Shown here one piece after another: positions 28,815-38,830 of a DNA stretch of 64,000 nucleotides (the stretch's first letter is position 1; every line of letters starts with the position of its first letter). The notes below the pieces were generated by a model. That model made no database searches. It saw nothing but the letters and a program-made list of their open reading frames with translations, and had not been told where the DNA came from. Origin of the DNA: Martelella alba (GTDB taxonomy: Bacteria > Pseudomonadota > Gammaproteobacteria > Enterobacterales > Enterobacteriaceae); NCBI RefSeq assembly GCF_005217455.1, contig NZ_SZPQ01000020.1:1-64000 (forward strand). The letters are read 5' to 3'. A program made the translations under genes and the position numbers.

Positions 28815-29708
28815 ATGAAAAAAAGAACACTGCTGCTCCAGTTGCTATTGATATGCGCCGGCCTGGCTGTGGGGCAGGCGGCCAATGCCGACGAGGGGCG
28901 GCCGCTCGCCATGGACAAGGCATTGCATGATCAATTGCCGGAAAAAATCAAAAGCCAGGGGGTTATCCATCTGGTTACCGATGCCCATTACCCGCCCTGC
29001 GAAGTTTTCGCTGACGATAACAAAACCATGGTGGGCTTCGAACCCGATTTGTGGAATGCCATCGGCAAGGTGCTGGGGGTCGGCATCAAGCCGGTATCCA
29101 TTGATTTCGCCGGTTTGATTCCAGGGGTGAAGAGCGGGCGTTACGATATGGCCATGGAGTGTATCTCCGACAGCCTGGAGCGTGAAAAACAGGTGACGTT
29201 CGTGAACTACGCCTACGCCACCAATGAAGTTTATACCCTGGCTGAAAATAAAAGCATTGCCAGCGATCCGCTGACGCTCTGCGGTCTCAACGTCGGCGTA
29301 CAGTCCGGTACCGATTTCGAACACGCGATCAGGGAAATTTTCTCGCCCAACTGCGTGAAAAACGGCAAACCGGCCATTAACATCACCACACTGCCATCGG
29401 CGGATGCCGTATTGCTGGCGCTTTACGCCGGCCGTATCGATTTTGTCTTGAACGACGCCGCCGCGGCCGCCGAAATCAAAAAAGCGGCTCCCCGTCCCAT
29501 CCGCACGATCTCCATGCCGCTGATGCCGAAATACTATCTGGGCATCGTGGTCAAACCGGATAATCAGGCATTGGCTCAGGCACTGCTTGGCGCGCTGAAA
29601 ATCCTGTGGGACAACGGCGAATATGCCCGCATCATGAAAAAATGGGATTTGCAGCCGGTTATGCTGGAAGAACCCGGCATCAATTTGTTCACCACGCGAC
29701 CGATGTAG
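28815..29708 (+). CDS. polar amino acid-type ABC transporter substrate-binding protein
   Basis: 297 residues. Signal peptide with core LLLQLLLICAGLAVG, cleavage near ANA-DE. The mature part is a type 3 solute-binding protein (HYPPCEVFADDNKTMVGFEPD; DLWNAIGKVLG; DMAMECISDSLEREKQV), a family that binds polar amino acids and opine-like compounds. Unusually it has several cysteines, including C in HYPPCEVF and C in MECIS. It begins the first transcription unit of the island; the matching ATPase (32240) and permease (33189) follow after two enzymes. The ligand is presumably the island's substrate. Confidence 0.88.
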   Translation: MKKRTLLLQLLLICAGLAVGQAANADEGRPLAMDKALHDQLPEKIKSQGVIHLVTDAHYPPCEVFADDNKTMVGFEPDLWNAIGKVLGVGIKPVSIDFAGLIPGVKSGRYDMAMECISDSLEREKQVTFVNYAYATNEVYTLAENKSIASDPLTLCGLNVGVQSGTDFEHAIREIFSPNCVKNGKPAINITTLPSADAVLLALYAGRIDFVLNDAAAAAEIKKAAPRPIRTISMPLMPKYYLGIVVKPDNQALAQALLGALKILWDNGEYARIMKKWDLQPVMLEEPGINLFTTRPM

Positions 29709-29728
29709 CGCCAGGGCGATCATCGGCG

Positions 29729-31426
29729 ATGTCTGAATCCATTATCACGGCCAGCGGGCGGCCACCCGCCGCCGATCAGGTCCTGGAGTGCGATGTTCTG
29801 GTGGCGGGGTCGGGCAGCGCGGCGTTGAGCGCGGCGTTGACCGCGTCGGCGGCGGGATTATCGGTACTGATCATGGAAAAAGCCGCGGTGTTGGGCGGGA
29901 CGTCGGCCATGTCCGGCGGAGCCATATGGGTGCCCGCCAATCACCTGGCGCTGGCCCGTGGCGTTGAAGACAGTCCGCAACGGGCGCTGGCCTATCTGCG
30001 CGCCACCGCGCCCGACGGCTGGCGGGAAAGCGAAGATCGCCTTTGGGCGGCGTTCGCCCGCTCCGCGCCGGAAATGCTGGCATTTTTGGAAAGCCATACT
30101 CCGTTGCGCTTTGAGCTCACCCCGGAGGCCGATCCGTTGATGGCGTTCGACGGCGCCAACGCCTTCGGCCGTATGGTGACGCCGGCGCCGTTGCGCGGCG
30201 CGGTGCTGGGTAACCGATGGCGCATCCGCGCGTCGCCGTTGCCGCAGATATATACCTACCAAGAGGTGATCCGCGAGGACATCTATCATCACCCGCTGCG
30301 TACGGCAATCCGCTATGCGCCCCGGTTATTGGCGCGCTGGCTGACCGGTACCCGCACCAAGGGCGCGGCGCTGATCACCGGGCTGTTGGCCGGTTGCCTG
30401 GCCCAGGGCTGCCGGGTGGAAACCTCCACGCGGGTTTTGGAGCTTATCACCGACCCGTCGCAGCGGATTGTGGGGGCTTGGGCGTCCCGGCACGGGCGTC
30501 TGATTCGCGTGTCGGCCGCCCGGGGCGTCGTGTTGGCCAGCGGTGGTTTCGAATGGGATCCACGGCGACGGGCCGTTCATTTTCCCGGCCCGTTCGACGC
30601 CATCTCCAGCCCCCCCACCAACGAAGGGGATGCCCATCGCATGGCCGAGGCCGTGGGGGCGCGACTGGCGCATATGGACCAGGCCGCCATCAGCGGTTCG
30701 CTGCCTGGCCGATATGAAGGCCGGCCCTACGGCTTATCGGTGTTCTTTCAATACGAGCCGAACGTTATCCTGGTCAATCGCCACGGACGACGTTTTACCA
30801 ATGAATTCGCTTTTAATCTGGGCGAGGCGCTGGATAGGCGCGACGATGGGGATCAGTTGCCGCGGCATCTCCCCGCCTGGCTTATCGCCGATGTCCGGTT
30901 ACTGTGGCGGGCCCCCCTGCTGTTGGCCTATGCCCTGCGCGCCAAGGGCTGGCTGCGGCGGGCCGATACCCTGGCCGGTCTGGCCGTGAAACTGGATTTG
31001 CCGCCGGATACCCTTGATCGGACGGTGGCGCGCTATAACGCTTTGTGTGAAAGCGGCATCGACGAGGACTTCCAGCGCCATCTTGTCGCCGGGCACGGAC
31101 AAGGCGATCGTCGCTTACGGGGCGGCATGCTGCCGATACGGCGACCGCCGTTTATCGCCGTGCCGTTCAATCGGACCTTCATGGCCACCAAAGGGGGGCC
31201 GCGCACCGATGAATTCGGCCGGGTGATGCATGAAGACGGCGCGGTTATCGAAGGCCTGTTTTGCGCCGGCGTGGCGATGGCCAACCCCATCGGTACCCGG
31301 GGCGTCGGCGCCGGCACCACGCTCGGCCCCAATCTGACCTGGGGCTATATCTGCGGCCGCACCCTGGCGCAAGGCGCCGGCCGCGCCCTTTATTCCGCCA
31401 GAGAGACAACATTCGATGAACAATAA
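29729..31426 (+). CDS. FAD-dependent oxidoreductase, fumarate reductase/ketosteroid dehydrogenase-like
   Basis: 565 residues. Dinucleotide-binding CDVLVAGSGSAALSAALTA at residue 23, then GGTSAMSGGAIWVP, and the C-terminal FAD motif GTRGVGAGTTLGPNLTWGY. This arrangement is the FAD_binding_2 family that includes 3-ketosteroid dehydrogenases, urocanate reductase and fumarate reductase; it moves two hydrogens across a C-C bond next to a carbonyl or carboxyl. The start at 29729 is favoured because earlier codons overlap the binding-protein gene. It overlaps the next gene by 11 bp. The substrate is unknown. Confidence 0.85.
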   Translation: MSESIITASGRPPAADQVLECDVLVAGSGSAALSAALTASAAGLSVLIMEKAAVLGGTSAMSGGAIWVPANHLALARGVEDSPQRALAYLRATAPDGWRESEDRLWAAFARSAPEMLAFLESHTPLRFELTPEADPLMAFDGANAFGRMVTPAPLRGAVLGNRWRIRASPLPQIYTYQEVIREDIYHHPLRTAIRYAPRLLARWLTGTRTKGAALITGLLAGCLAQGCRVETSTRVLELITDPSQRIVGAWASRHGRLIRVSAARGVVLASGGFEWDPRRRAVHFPGPFDAISSPPTNEGDAHRMAEAVGARLAHMDQAAISGSLPGRYEGRPYGLSVFFQYEPNVILVNRHGRRFTNEFAFNLGEALDRRDDGDQLPRHLPAWLIADVRLLWRAPLLLAYALRAKGWLRRADTLAGLAVKLDLPPDTLDRTVARYNALCESGIDEDFQRHLVAGHGQGDRRLRGGMLPIRRPPFIAVPFNRTFMATKGGPRTDEFGRVMHEDGAVIEGLFCAGVAMANPIGTRGVGAGTTLGPNLTWGYICGRTLAQGAGRALYSARETTFDEQ

Positions 31427-32189
31427 ACCGCTGGCGGGACGGACCGCGCTGATTACCGGCGGCTCAAAGGGCATTGGTCGCGCGGTCGCCCTGGCCGTGG
31501 CGCAAGCTGGCGCCGATATTGCATTACTGGTGCGGGGGGATCGCGTCGCGGCGGACGCCTTGTTAACGGAAATCCGCGCCGGCGGCGGCCGGGCCGAGGC
31601 GTTTTATGGCGATATCGCCGACCGGGAGCAGGTCGTCCGGCAGATTGCGGCGACGATTGCCTGTTTCGGCGCGGTCCATATGCTGGTGAATAATGCCGGC
31701 GCCACTGCGGCCGGCGATTTATTAAGCCTGGGCGACGAGGACTGGCGGCGGGTGATTGACGTCAATCTGACCGGATGTTTTACGGTGTCCGTGACGGCGG
31801 CGCAACACATGCGCCGTCAGGGAGGCGGCGTCATTGTCAATATCGCCGGCGCCTCGGCCCACCGGTGCTATCCCGGCGCCGGCGCGTTCGGCCCGGCCAA
31901 GGCGGCGGTGGCCAACCTGACCCGGCAGATGGCGGTGGAATGGGCGGATTACGGTATCCGCGTGAACGGCGTCAGTCCGGGACCGATCCGCGAAGCCGGC
32001 GACCATTGGCAGCGGGACGAGCCGCAATTGGCCGACGAGGTGGCCCGCCTGCCGCTCAGGCGCGCCGGGACGCCGGAAGACGTGGCCGCGGCGGTGTTGT
32101 ATCTGCTTGGGGACGGGGCGGCCTATACCACCGGGCATATGCTGGCGGTGGATGGCGGGGGGCTGTGTACCTGGTATATGACCCGTTGA
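31416..32189 (+). CDS. SDR-family protein lacking the catalytic Ser/Tyr
   Basis: 257 residues. Rossmann motif TGGSKGIG (residue 14) and NNAG (about residue 92) place it among classical short-chain dehydrogenases with an NAD(P) site. The active-site YxxxK is FGPAK here, so the catalytic tyrosine is phenylalanine, and the serine 13 residues earlier is glycine; only the lysine remains. It may catalyse a reaction not needing the Tyr acid/base, as some divergent SDRs do, or be inactive. It overlaps the flavoprotein gene by 11 bp. Confidence 0.85.
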   Translation: MNNKPLAGRTALITGGSKGIGRAVALAVAQAGADIALLVRGDRVAADALLTEIRAGGGRAEAFYGDIADREQVVRQIAATIACFGAVHMLVNNAGATAAGDLLSLGDEDWRRVIDVNLTGCFTVSVTAAQHMRRQGGGVIVNIAGASAHRCYPGAGAFGPAKAAVANLTRQMAVEWADYGIRVNGVSPGPIREAGDHWQRDEPQLADEVARLPLRRAGTPEDVAAAVLYLLGDGAAYTTGHMLAVDGGGLCTWYMTR

Positions 32190-32239
32190 CGGCCGTGGGC
32201 GCGAACCCGATTGTTTTCTTTAAAGACAGAGGAATCAGG

Positions 32240-33019
32240 ATGACTGACACGACCCTACCGGCGGTGGCCGCTTATCAGGTGGTGAAGCATTTCCATGGCA
32301 ATGAAATTCTGAAAGGCGTGGATATTACTATCGGCCGGGGCGAAGTCGTCTGTCTTATCGGTCCGTCCGGCTCCGGCAAATCGACTTTTCTGCGTTGCAT
32401 TAACCATCTTGAGAAAATCGATGGCGGCGCCCTGTATGTGGAAGGCGAGCTGATGGGATACCGACGGGTGGGCGATAAGCTCTACGAACTGAAGGAAGCG
32501 GAGATTGCCCGCAGACGCGCCGGGATCGGCATGGTTTTTCAGCGATTCAATCTGTTCGCTCATATGACGGCGCTGGAAAACGTGATCGAGGCGCCGCTGC
32601 GGGTGCGGAAAATGCCCCGTAACGAAGCGTTGGAACAGGGGAAAGCGCTGTTGGCGCGAGTTGGGCTATCTCACCGGCTGAACGCTTATCCCGCCCAGCT
32701 TTCCGGCGGACAGCAGCAACGGGTGGCTATCGCGCGGGCGCTGGCCATGCGGCCCACGCTGATGTTGTTTGACGAGCCGACCAGCGCCCTTGACCCGGAA
32801 TTGGTGGGGGAAGTGCTGGATGTGATGCGGGATTTGGCCAAAGACGGCATGACGATGGTGGTGGTTACCCATGAGATGGGGTTCGCCCGGGAAATGGGCG
32901 ACAGCGTGGCTTTTATGGACAATGGCGCCATCATCGAAAAGAGCCGGCCCGCGGATATGTTCCGCTCGCCGCAACATCCGCGCACGCGCGCGTTTTTATC
33001 CAAGTATTTGTCTCAATGA
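32240..33019 (+). CDS. polar amino acid-type ABC transporter ATP-binding protein
   Basis: 259 residues, GlnQ/HisP-like. Walker [11 protein letters not shown]-loop FQRFNLF, signature LSGGQQQR, Walker [15 protein letters not shown] and switch [10 protein letters not shown]. It should energise import with the binding protein at 28815 and the permease at 33189. The start at 32240 has AGGAATCAGG upstream; a longer in-frame reading overlaps the SDR gene and is not credible. Confidence 0.92.
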   Translation: MTDTTLPAVAAYQVVKHFHGNEILKGVDITIGRGEVVCLIGPSGSGKSTFLRCINHLEKIDGGALYVEGELMGYRRVGDKLYELKEAEIARRRAGIGMVFQRFNLFAHMTALENVIEAPLRVRKMPRNEALEQGKALLARVGLSHRLNAYPAQLSGGQQQRVAIARALAMRPTLMLFDEPTSALDPELVGEVLDVMRDLAKDGMTMVVVTHEMGFAREMGDSVAFMDNGAIIEKSRPADMFRSPQHPRTRAFLSKYLSQ

Positions 33020-33113
33020 GTATAGAAAGTATATTGTTGTTTTTAAATGATAAAGTTTTAATTAAAAAATTAAATCCGTGGCTGTTTTTTTATTGACAGC
33101 GCGGAGCGGTAAG

Positions 33114-33151
33114 CGCATATTATTAATTAACTGATTAATTAATAATATGCG
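33114..33151. promoter_or_regulatory. 38-bp palindrome, operator of the TetR regulon, site 2
   Basis: Perfect 17-bp arms (CGCATATTATTAATTAA and its complement) around CTGA. The inner TTAATTAA-CTGA-TTAATTAA is the best copy of the island consensus. It lies 38 bp before the permease start, in the 169-bp gap after the ATPase, and so defines a second transcription unit, 33189-40319. No T tract follows, so a terminator is unlikely. Confidence 0.75.
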
Positions 33152-33188
33152 GCCATCCCCCGATCTTCCTGAAGCCGAGAGAGAGGCA

Positions 33189-34082
33189 ATGTCAGATAAT
33201 CAGCAATACCGACTCCTGCGCGCGCCGCATATTGGCGCCGGACAGGAAAAACAGTTTCCCCACGACAATCTGGTGGTGGTGCCTAACCGTTATCCCGGGC
33301 GGTGGATTTCGGCGACGGTATGCGTACTGTTGTTGTTCCTGCTGGCGCAATCCATGGTTTCCAACGACAATTTCGGCTGGCCCATTGTCGGTCGATACCT
33401 GTTTTCGCCGATCATCTTGTCGGGATTGTGGGTAACGGTCTGGCTGACGGCCGTGATTATGTTGCTGGCGGTGGCCCTGGGGGTGGCGATTGCCACCCTG
33501 CGGTTATCCGCCAATCCATTGGTGTCGCGTTTCAGTTCCGGTTATATCTGGTTCTTTCGCGGCACGCCGGTGCTGGTGCAACTGATCTTCTGGTATAACC
33601 TGGCCGCGCTTTATCCGCAGGCGTATATCGGCATACCGCATGTGTTTACCCTTTATCAAGGCAGCATGAACGATCTTATTACGCCCTATACCGCGGCGAT
33701 TTTGGGATTGGGTCTGAATGAGGCGGCGTATATGGCGGAAATCGTCCGGGCCGGTCTCGCATCGGTGGATAACGGACAACAGGAGGCGGCGCGCGCCCTG
33801 GGAATGAATAAGGGACAATGGCTGCGACGCATTATTTTGCCGCAGGCGATCCCTTTTATTATTCCGCCGACCGGCAATCAAGTTATCGGTATGTTGAAAA
33901 CCACCTCGCTGGTGAGCGTTATTTCATTATCGGATTTATTGTATTCGGCGCAATCAATCTATTCACGGACGTTTGAAAATATACCGTTATTGATCGTGAC
34001 CTGTATCTGGTATTTGCTCGCCACCACGTTATTGAGCTGGGTACAAGTTCGGATTGAAAAAGCGTTTCGTAAGGGGCGGTGA
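33189..34082 (+). CDS. polar amino acid-type ABC transporter permease
   Basis: 297 residues with five to six membrane segments (LSGLWVTVWLTAVIMLLAVALG is one region). HisM/GlnP-type family signature RGTPVLVQLIFWYN near residue 130, and the EAA loop EAARALGMNKGQWLRRIILP. A single permease presumably forms a homodimer. The ATG at 33189 has GAGAGAGAGG upstream; the earlier ATG at 33147 is inside the operator palindrome and has no ribosome site. It overlaps the next start by one base. Confidence 0.9.
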   Translation: MSDNQQYRLLRAPHIGAGQEKQFPHDNLVVVPNRYPGRWISATVCVLLLFLLAQSMVSNDNFGWPIVGRYLFSPIILSGLWVTVWLTAVIMLLAVALGVAIATLRLSANPLVSRFSSGYIWFFRGTPVLVQLIFWYNLAALYPQAYIGIPHVFTLYQGSMNDLITPYTAAILGLGLNEAAYMAEIVRAGLASVDNGQQEAARALGMNKGQWLRRIILPQAIPFIIPPTGNQVIGMLKTTSLVSVISLSDLLYSAQSIYSRTFENIPLLIVTCIWYLLATTLLSWVQVRIEKAFRKGR

Positions 34083-35137
34083 TGAAACTTGGGTTATTTA
34101 ATCTGATGTCCTACCAGGATAACCCGCAAGGGATCCAGGGCGTCATCAATGATATGCGCAGCATGGTGGGTTTGGCGGAAGAACTGGGTTTTGATACCGC
34201 CTGGTTCGCCGAGCACCATTTCACCAATTATTCCGTCAGCGTATCGCCGCTGTTAATGGCCGCGCATATGGCGGGCCATAGCCGGCGAATCAGGCTGGGT
34301 ACGGCGGTTATCGTTTTGCCGCTCTATCAGCCGATGCGTCTGGCGCAGGAGATAGCGCTGGTGGATCGGCTGACCGACGGCCGGCTGGTGTTGGGGATTG
34401 GCAGCGGTTACCAGGCTTATGAATTTGATCGCTATGGCGTTGATGTGGAAGAACGCAATCGCCTTCTTCTTGAACATTGGGCAATGATTGAAGCGGCGCT
34501 GACCACCGGCCGGACCCATACGGTTTCCCGGCGGGGGGCGCCCATGACCACGGAATTTTTGTTAAGTCCATTGCAAAAACCGCTTCCGCCGCTGTTTATC
34601 ACCACCACGAATCCGCAATTGCTCGGGCATTTTCAGCGCTGGCGGGCGACCGCGTTTATGACGGCCGGTTGGCGCGGCTCGCCACGGCTGAAAACCATGG
34701 TGGACGATGCCCGCCGTTCCTGGCGCGAAGCCGGCCTGCCGGCGGATACACCCGTGGCGGTGCAGCAATATATCCACGTCACCGACAGTAAACGGGCCGC
34801 GCTGGCCGCGGCTGAACGCGCCTTGTTTGTCGCCAGGATGATCGCCGCCCTGCACGATAAAGGCCTGGCGACGGAGGGCGCCTTTATCAAAGCGCCGGCG
34901 TTTGCCGGCGAGCCAGAAGCATCGACGGTTCGGGATAATTTGATTATCGGCGATGCGCATTATGTCGCCGAGCGGATTATCCGCGAAGTTAAAGATCTGA
35001 ATCCGTCCCATTATAATTGTTTTTTCCAATTCGGCGATATGCCGATACATGACGCTCGGCAATCATTGCAAAAATTCGGCCTGGAAGTCATTCCGTTATT
35101 GGAAAAAGCGCTGGGTAAGGTGACCGTGAATAGCTAA
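34082..35137 (+). CDS. luciferase-like (LLM class) flavin monooxygenase
   Basis: 351 residues. Family features: ELGFDTAWFAEHHFTNYSVSV-type region near residue 37 (bacterial luciferase TIM barrel), RIRLGTAVIVLPLYQPMRLA, and LVLGIGSGYQ. Members use reduced FMN or F420 to oxygenate aldehydes, amines, sulfonates or chelators. A flavin reductase is not encoded beside it, although the VanB-type reductase at 38831 might serve. The ATG overlaps the permease TGA. An ATGATG choice one codon earlier uses GTG and is less likely. Confidence 0.88.
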   Translation: MKLGLFNLMSYQDNPQGIQGVINDMRSMVGLAEELGFDTAWFAEHHFTNYSVSVSPLLMAAHMAGHSRRIRLGTAVIVLPLYQPMRLAQEIALVDRLTDGRLVLGIGSGYQAYEFDRYGVDVEERNRLLLEHWAMIEAALTTGRTHTVSRRGAPMTTEFLLSPLQKPLPPLFITTTNPQLLGHFQRWRATAFMTAGWRGSPRLKTMVDDARRSWREAGLPADTPVAVQQYIHVTDSKRAALAAAERALFVARMIAALHDKGLATEGAFIKAPAFAGEPEASTVRDNLIIGDAHYVAERIIREVKDLNPSHYNCFFQFGDMPIHDARQSLQKFGLEVIPLLEKALGKVTVNS

Positions 35138-35227
35138 TACGGCTCCGCCGGCGAATTGCAATACGAAAAACTGGAATGACGCAACGTCATCTTATTCGAC
35201 TTGCCCTGTTATTAGAGAGGGGGAAAT

Positions 35228-36391
35228 ATGCCCGTATATTCACAGCGAATTGATTGCGCCGTGGACGATTGCGCGTTAATTGTGGAAAGAATCAAGCAGC
35301 AGCAATCCGCCGATCCGGCCTTGGCCGCCACCTTGCCGCCGGAGGCTTATCATAGCGATGCTTTTTTCAATCATGAAATAACGAAGATCTTTCGTGGTGA
35401 TTGGTTGTTTATCGGCCATGTCTCACAGATCCCCGAGGTCGGCGATTATTTTACCCTGGATATCGTTAACGAACCGCTGGTGGCGGTGCGCAACCCGGAG
35501 GGCGTCCGGGTTATGTCGGCGGTGTGCCTGCACCGCTGGGCGCCGATTGTCAACGGCCAGGGCAATGCCAAGGCGTTTGTCTGTCCGTTCCACAACTGGA
35601 CCTACGATATCGCCGGGCGGCTTGTCGGCACGCCCTATATGAATCAGGCGGCGCAGTTTGATCGGCGCCAGTGTGGTCTGCCGGTGATTCGCAGCGAAAT
35701 TTTTCACGGCATGATTTTTATCACGTTCTCCGAGCAGGTCGAGTCCCTCGCCCAGCGGCTGAAACCCTTGAACGCCCTGTTCGACCGATTCCAGGTGGCG
35801 GACCTGACCACGGCGTATACCCTGGATTACGATTGCCCGTTCAACTGGAAAATGGCGGTGGAAACCTTTATGGAGTGCTACCACCACTCCGCCGTGCATC
35901 GCACCACGCTTGAGGAGAGTTTCCCCGGACGTCTGAGCTATATCGGCGAAGACGGTCCCGGCTGGACCTTCTGTCACCAGCCGCTACGCAAAAACGGCGA
36001 ACTGTCCGAAGTTCTAACCGAAGGCCTGATTCCCCTGGAAGGGTTCAGCGAGCAGGAGATGCGGGAAATCCATCTGCTGCTGATTTATCCCTCCTGCCTG
36101 ATAGGCCTCAATCCCGACAGGCTCAGCATCAGCACGCTGTTGCCCGTCAATCGGCAAATGACGGTCTGGCATCGTCTGGTGCTGGTTTCAAAAGCCTCGG
36201 CCGGGCAGCCCGACTTCGCCCAAACCGCCGCCGCCATGAAGAACGCCAGCCTGTCCATTATTGATGAGGACCTGGAGATCAACGCCGCCCAGCAGCGGGG
36301 CAGCGCCTCGCGTCTGGCGCAATCTGGGCGTTTGGGGCATCTCGAGACCACGGTCTGGCATTTGGCCAACTATATCCGTACCCGAATCTGA
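35228..36391 (+). CDS. Rieske non-heme iron oxygenase, alpha subunit
   Basis: 387 residues. The Rieske [2Fe-2S] site is CLH-(16)-CPFH around residues 99-121. The mononuclear iron site is seen in METFMECYHHSAVH-type region near residue 215 (two His) with the carboxylate in DEDLEIN near residue 345. The domain order and size are those of single-component terminal oxygenases that demethylate or hydroxylate, such as carnitine, glycine betaine or vanillate oxygenases. The partner reductase is at 38831. Substrate unknown; the neighbouring GlnT-like gene suggests an amine. Confidence 0.92.
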   Translation: MPVYSQRIDCAVDDCALIVERIKQQQSADPALAATLPPEAYHSDAFFNHEITKIFRGDWLFIGHVSQIPEVGDYFTLDIVNEPLVAVRNPEGVRVMSAVCLHRWAPIVNGQGNAKAFVCPFHNWTYDIAGRLVGTPYMNQAAQFDRRQCGLPVIRSEIFHGMIFITFSEQVESLAQRLKPLNALFDRFQVADLTTAYTLDYDCPFNWKMAVETFMECYHHSAVHRTTLEESFPGRLSYIGEDGPGWTFCHQPLRKNGELSEVLTEGLIPLEGFSEQEMREIHLLLIYPSCLIGLNPDRLSISTLLPVNRQMTVWHRLVLVSKASAGQPDFAQTAAAMKNASLSIIDEDLEINAAQQRGSASRLAQSGRLGHLETTVWHLANYIRTRI

Positions 36392-36428
36392 ACGGCGGCG
36401 GCACGATCAATACAGGAAGGTAAACTGC

Positions 36429-37415
36429 ATGAAAATAGTCAAACTTGGGCGATCCGGACTGGAGGTTTCCGCACTGTGTCTGGGCTGCATGACCTACGGC
36501 GAGCCGGAACGAAGCGGGTATGGCTGGACGCTGGATGAGCGGCAAAGCCGGCCGTTCATTCAACAGGCCCTGGATATCGGCATCAATTTTTTTGATAGCG
36601 CCAATGCCTACTCCCACGGGCACAGCGAAGAAATTCTCGGCCGGGCCCTGCGGGATTTCGCCCGGCGCGAAGACGTGGTCATCACCACCAAAGTCTATAA
36701 CCCCATGCGTTCGGGGCCGAATGCCAAGGGCTTGTCGCGCAAGGCGATTATGACGGAGATTGACGCCAGCCTGCGGCGTTTGCAGACGGATTATGTCGAT
36801 CTCTATCAGATCCATCGCTGGGATTATGACACCCCTTTGGAAGAAACCCTCGAGGCGCTGCACGACCTGGTGAAAATGGGCAAAGTCCGCTATCTGGGCG
36901 CATCGTCCATGTATGCCTGGCAATTTTGCAAGGCGCAGCATGTCGCGCGGCAACATGGCTGGACGCCCTTCATCGCCATGCAAAACCATCTCAATCTGCT
37001 TTATCGGGAGGAAGAGCGGGAGATGCTTGGCCTGTGCCGGGACGAAGGCGTTGGCGTGACGCCGTGGAGCCCGCTGGCCAGGGGACGGCTTACCCGCCCC
37101 TGGCAGCAGGCGGCCGCCACCGGACGCGGCGCCGATGACGGCTATGCCCGGTTCCTTTATCAGGCCACCGAACAGGCGGATCGCCGCGTTATTGAAGCGG
37201 TGACCGAGGTCGCCGCCGGACGCGGCATATCCCAGGCCCAGGCGGCCCTGGCCTGGCTGTTTACCAAACCACAGGTGGCGGCGCCCATTATCGGCGCCAC
37301 CGCGTTCGACCATCTGACCGAAGCCGCCGCCGCGACGGAGCTGGCTCTGACGGCCGATGAAATCGCCGCCATGGAAGCGCCCTATATTCCCCATCAGGTC
37401 GTGGAGCATACCTGA
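36429..37415 (+). CDS. aldo/keto reductase
   Basis: 328 residues, TIM-barrel NADPH reductase. Catalytic tetrad residues are visible: Asp and Tyr in FFDSANAYSHGHSEE (about residue 52-57), Lys in TTKVYNP and His in YQIHRWD. It probably reduces an aldehyde or ketone formed in the pathway. The ATG at 36429 follows GGAAGG; a longer reading overlaps the Rieske gene. Confidence 0.9.
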   Translation: MKIVKLGRSGLEVSALCLGCMTYGEPERSGYGWTLDERQSRPFIQQALDIGINFFDSANAYSHGHSEEILGRALRDFARREDVVITTKVYNPMRSGPNAKGLSRKAIMTEIDASLRRLQTDYVDLYQIHRWDYDTPLEETLEALHDLVKMGKVRYLGASSMYAWQFCKAQHVARQHGWTPFIAMQNHLNLLYREEEREMLGLCRDEGVGVTPWSPLARGRLTRPWQQAAATGRGADDGYARFLYQATEQADRRVIEAVTEVAAGRGISQAQAALAWLFTKPQVAAPIIGATAFDHLTEAAAATELALTADEIAAMEAPYIPHQVVEHT

Positions 37416-37452
37416 TGCGGGACAACCTCTTTGTTAGCAAGCAGAGTCTATT

Positions 37453-38811
37453 ATGAACAAAAATCGCCAGCAGATCGCAGAGATCGCAGAACAGTTGCAA
37501 CACTTGGGAGTGGAGTATTGCATGGGCGCCTATGTGGATATCCACGGCGTGCCGAAAGGGAAGGTGGTGCCTCTTGGGCATCTCGGCCAGATGGCGGCCG
37601 GCTCCGAGCGGTATACCGGTTATGCCCTGGACGGGCTGGGACAGTTGCCCAATGAGGACGAGTTGACGTCGGTGCCGGATCTCGGGCATATCATTCAACT
37701 GCCCTGGGAACCGAAAATCGCCTGGATGCCGGCGGATAATGCGTTCAAGGGCGAGCCCTATCCGTTGAATACCCGGGTGGCGCTGAAGAATGCGCTGGCC
37801 GAGGCCAACCGCATGGGGTTCGGTTTCCATTTGGGCATCGAATGCGAGGTGTATCTGCTCAAACAGGACGAAGGTGGGCGGCTGACGGTGCCCGATCGGG
37901 ATAATAAACTGACTAAGCCCTGCTACGATCTGCGTGGTTTCGTCGACCAGTTCCCCTGGCTGGACAAAATGTCCTCCGCCATTAACGGCCTGGGATGGGA
38001 TTTATATTCCCTTGACCATGAAGACGGCAACTCCCAGTTTGAATTCGATTTTAATTATGCCGATGCGTTGACCACCTGCGACCGGTTTATCTTTTTCCGC
38101 TTCATGGCCAAGCACTATGCCAAGGAATTGGGGCTGCTGGCCACCATGATGCCCAAGCCCTTCGCCAACAAAACCGGCACCGGGGCGCACTTTAACATGT
38201 CGCTTTATGATTTGGCCGATGGCGGCAATGTGTTCGCATCGCAAAAAGATCCCCGCGGGCTGGGTTTGTCCGAAACCGGCTACCATTTTATCGGCGGTCT
38301 GCTGAAACACGGCCGGGCGCTATGCGCGGCGTTCGCGCCTACCGTCAACAGCTACAAACGCCTGGTTCGCCAGGGCGCGATGAGCTACTTCTCCTGGGCG
38401 CCGGTGTTCAATTCCTATGGTTCCAATAACCGGACCAATTCGGTACGGGTACCGGCCGGCGGCGGCCGTTGCGAGTCGCGCAATGCCGACGGCGCGGTGA
38501 ACCCCTATCTGGCGGCCACCCTGGCGCTGGCCGCCGGGCTGGAAGGGATCCGCGAGAAAATCGATCCCCGGGATCCCAACGAAGACAATCTCTATGCCAT
38601 CAGCGAACACGAACGGCGAGCCAGGGGCATTGATTTCCTGCCGCAAAATCTGCTGGAGGCGGTGGAGGCCTTTGCCGAGGACCCGTTTGTCGAGGCGACG
38701 CTCGGCACCGCGTTACGTGATGAGTTCGTGAGATACAAAATGCAGGAATGGAATAACTACCATCTGCATGTCAGCCAATGGGAAATCGATCAGTACAGCA
38801 CACTTTTCTAA
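37453..38811 (+). CDS. glnT: glutamine synthetase-family ligase, GlnT type
   Basis: 452 residues. Glutamine synthetase fold: an N-terminal domain ([15 protein letters not shown]), metal site in [12 protein letters not shown]/metal motif [14 protein letters not shown], and [22 protein letters not shown] with the R-E-R residues, ending in [17 protein letters not shown]-like tail. This branch includes gamma-glutamylmethylamide synthetase and GlnT, which couple glutamate to ammonia or amines with ATP. Within a Rieske oxygenase operon it recalls the gamma-glutamylanilide and isopropylamine pathways, in which the amine is glutamylated before oxidation. Here that is only an inference. Confidence 0.85.
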   Translation: MNKNRQQIAEIAEQLQHLGVEYCMGAYVDIHGVPKGKVVPLGHLGQMAAGSERYTGYALDGLGQLPNEDELTSVPDLGHIIQLPWEPKIAWMPADNAFKGEPYPLNTRVALKNALAEANRMGFGFHLGIECEVYLLKQDEGGRLTVPDRDNKLTKPCYDLRGFVDQFPWLDKMSSAINGLGWDLYSLDHEDGNSQFEFDFNYADALTTCDRFIFFRFMAKHYAKELGLLATMMPKPFANKTGTGAHFNMSLYDLADGGNVFASQKDPRGLGLSETGYHFIGGLLKHGRALCAAFAPTVNSYKRLVRQGAMSYFSWAPVFNSYGSNNRTNSVRVPAGGGRCESRNADGAVNPYLAATLALAAGLEGIREKIDPRDPNEDNLYAISEHERRARGIDFLPQNLLEAVEAFAEDPFVEATLGTALRDEFVRYKMQEWNNYHLHVSQWEIDQYSTLF

Positions 38812-38830
38812 CGCAGGATTCGGCTTCGCG

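Noticed and set aside
28845-29723. Reverse open frame of 292 codons
   Set aside because: Antisense to the binding-protein gene, which has a signal peptide and family motifs.
33114-33151. Palindrome as an intrinsic terminator of the ATPase gene
   Set aside because: The stem is almost purely AT in its core and has no T tract, while the same motif recurs at promoters; an operator fits better.
33147-33188. Earlier start codon for the island permease
   Set aside because: The ATG is part of the operator palindrome and lacks a ribosome site; 33189 has a strong one.
36279-37409. Reverse open frame of 376 codons
   Set aside because: Antisense to the aldo/keto reductase gene, which carries the full catalytic tetrad.
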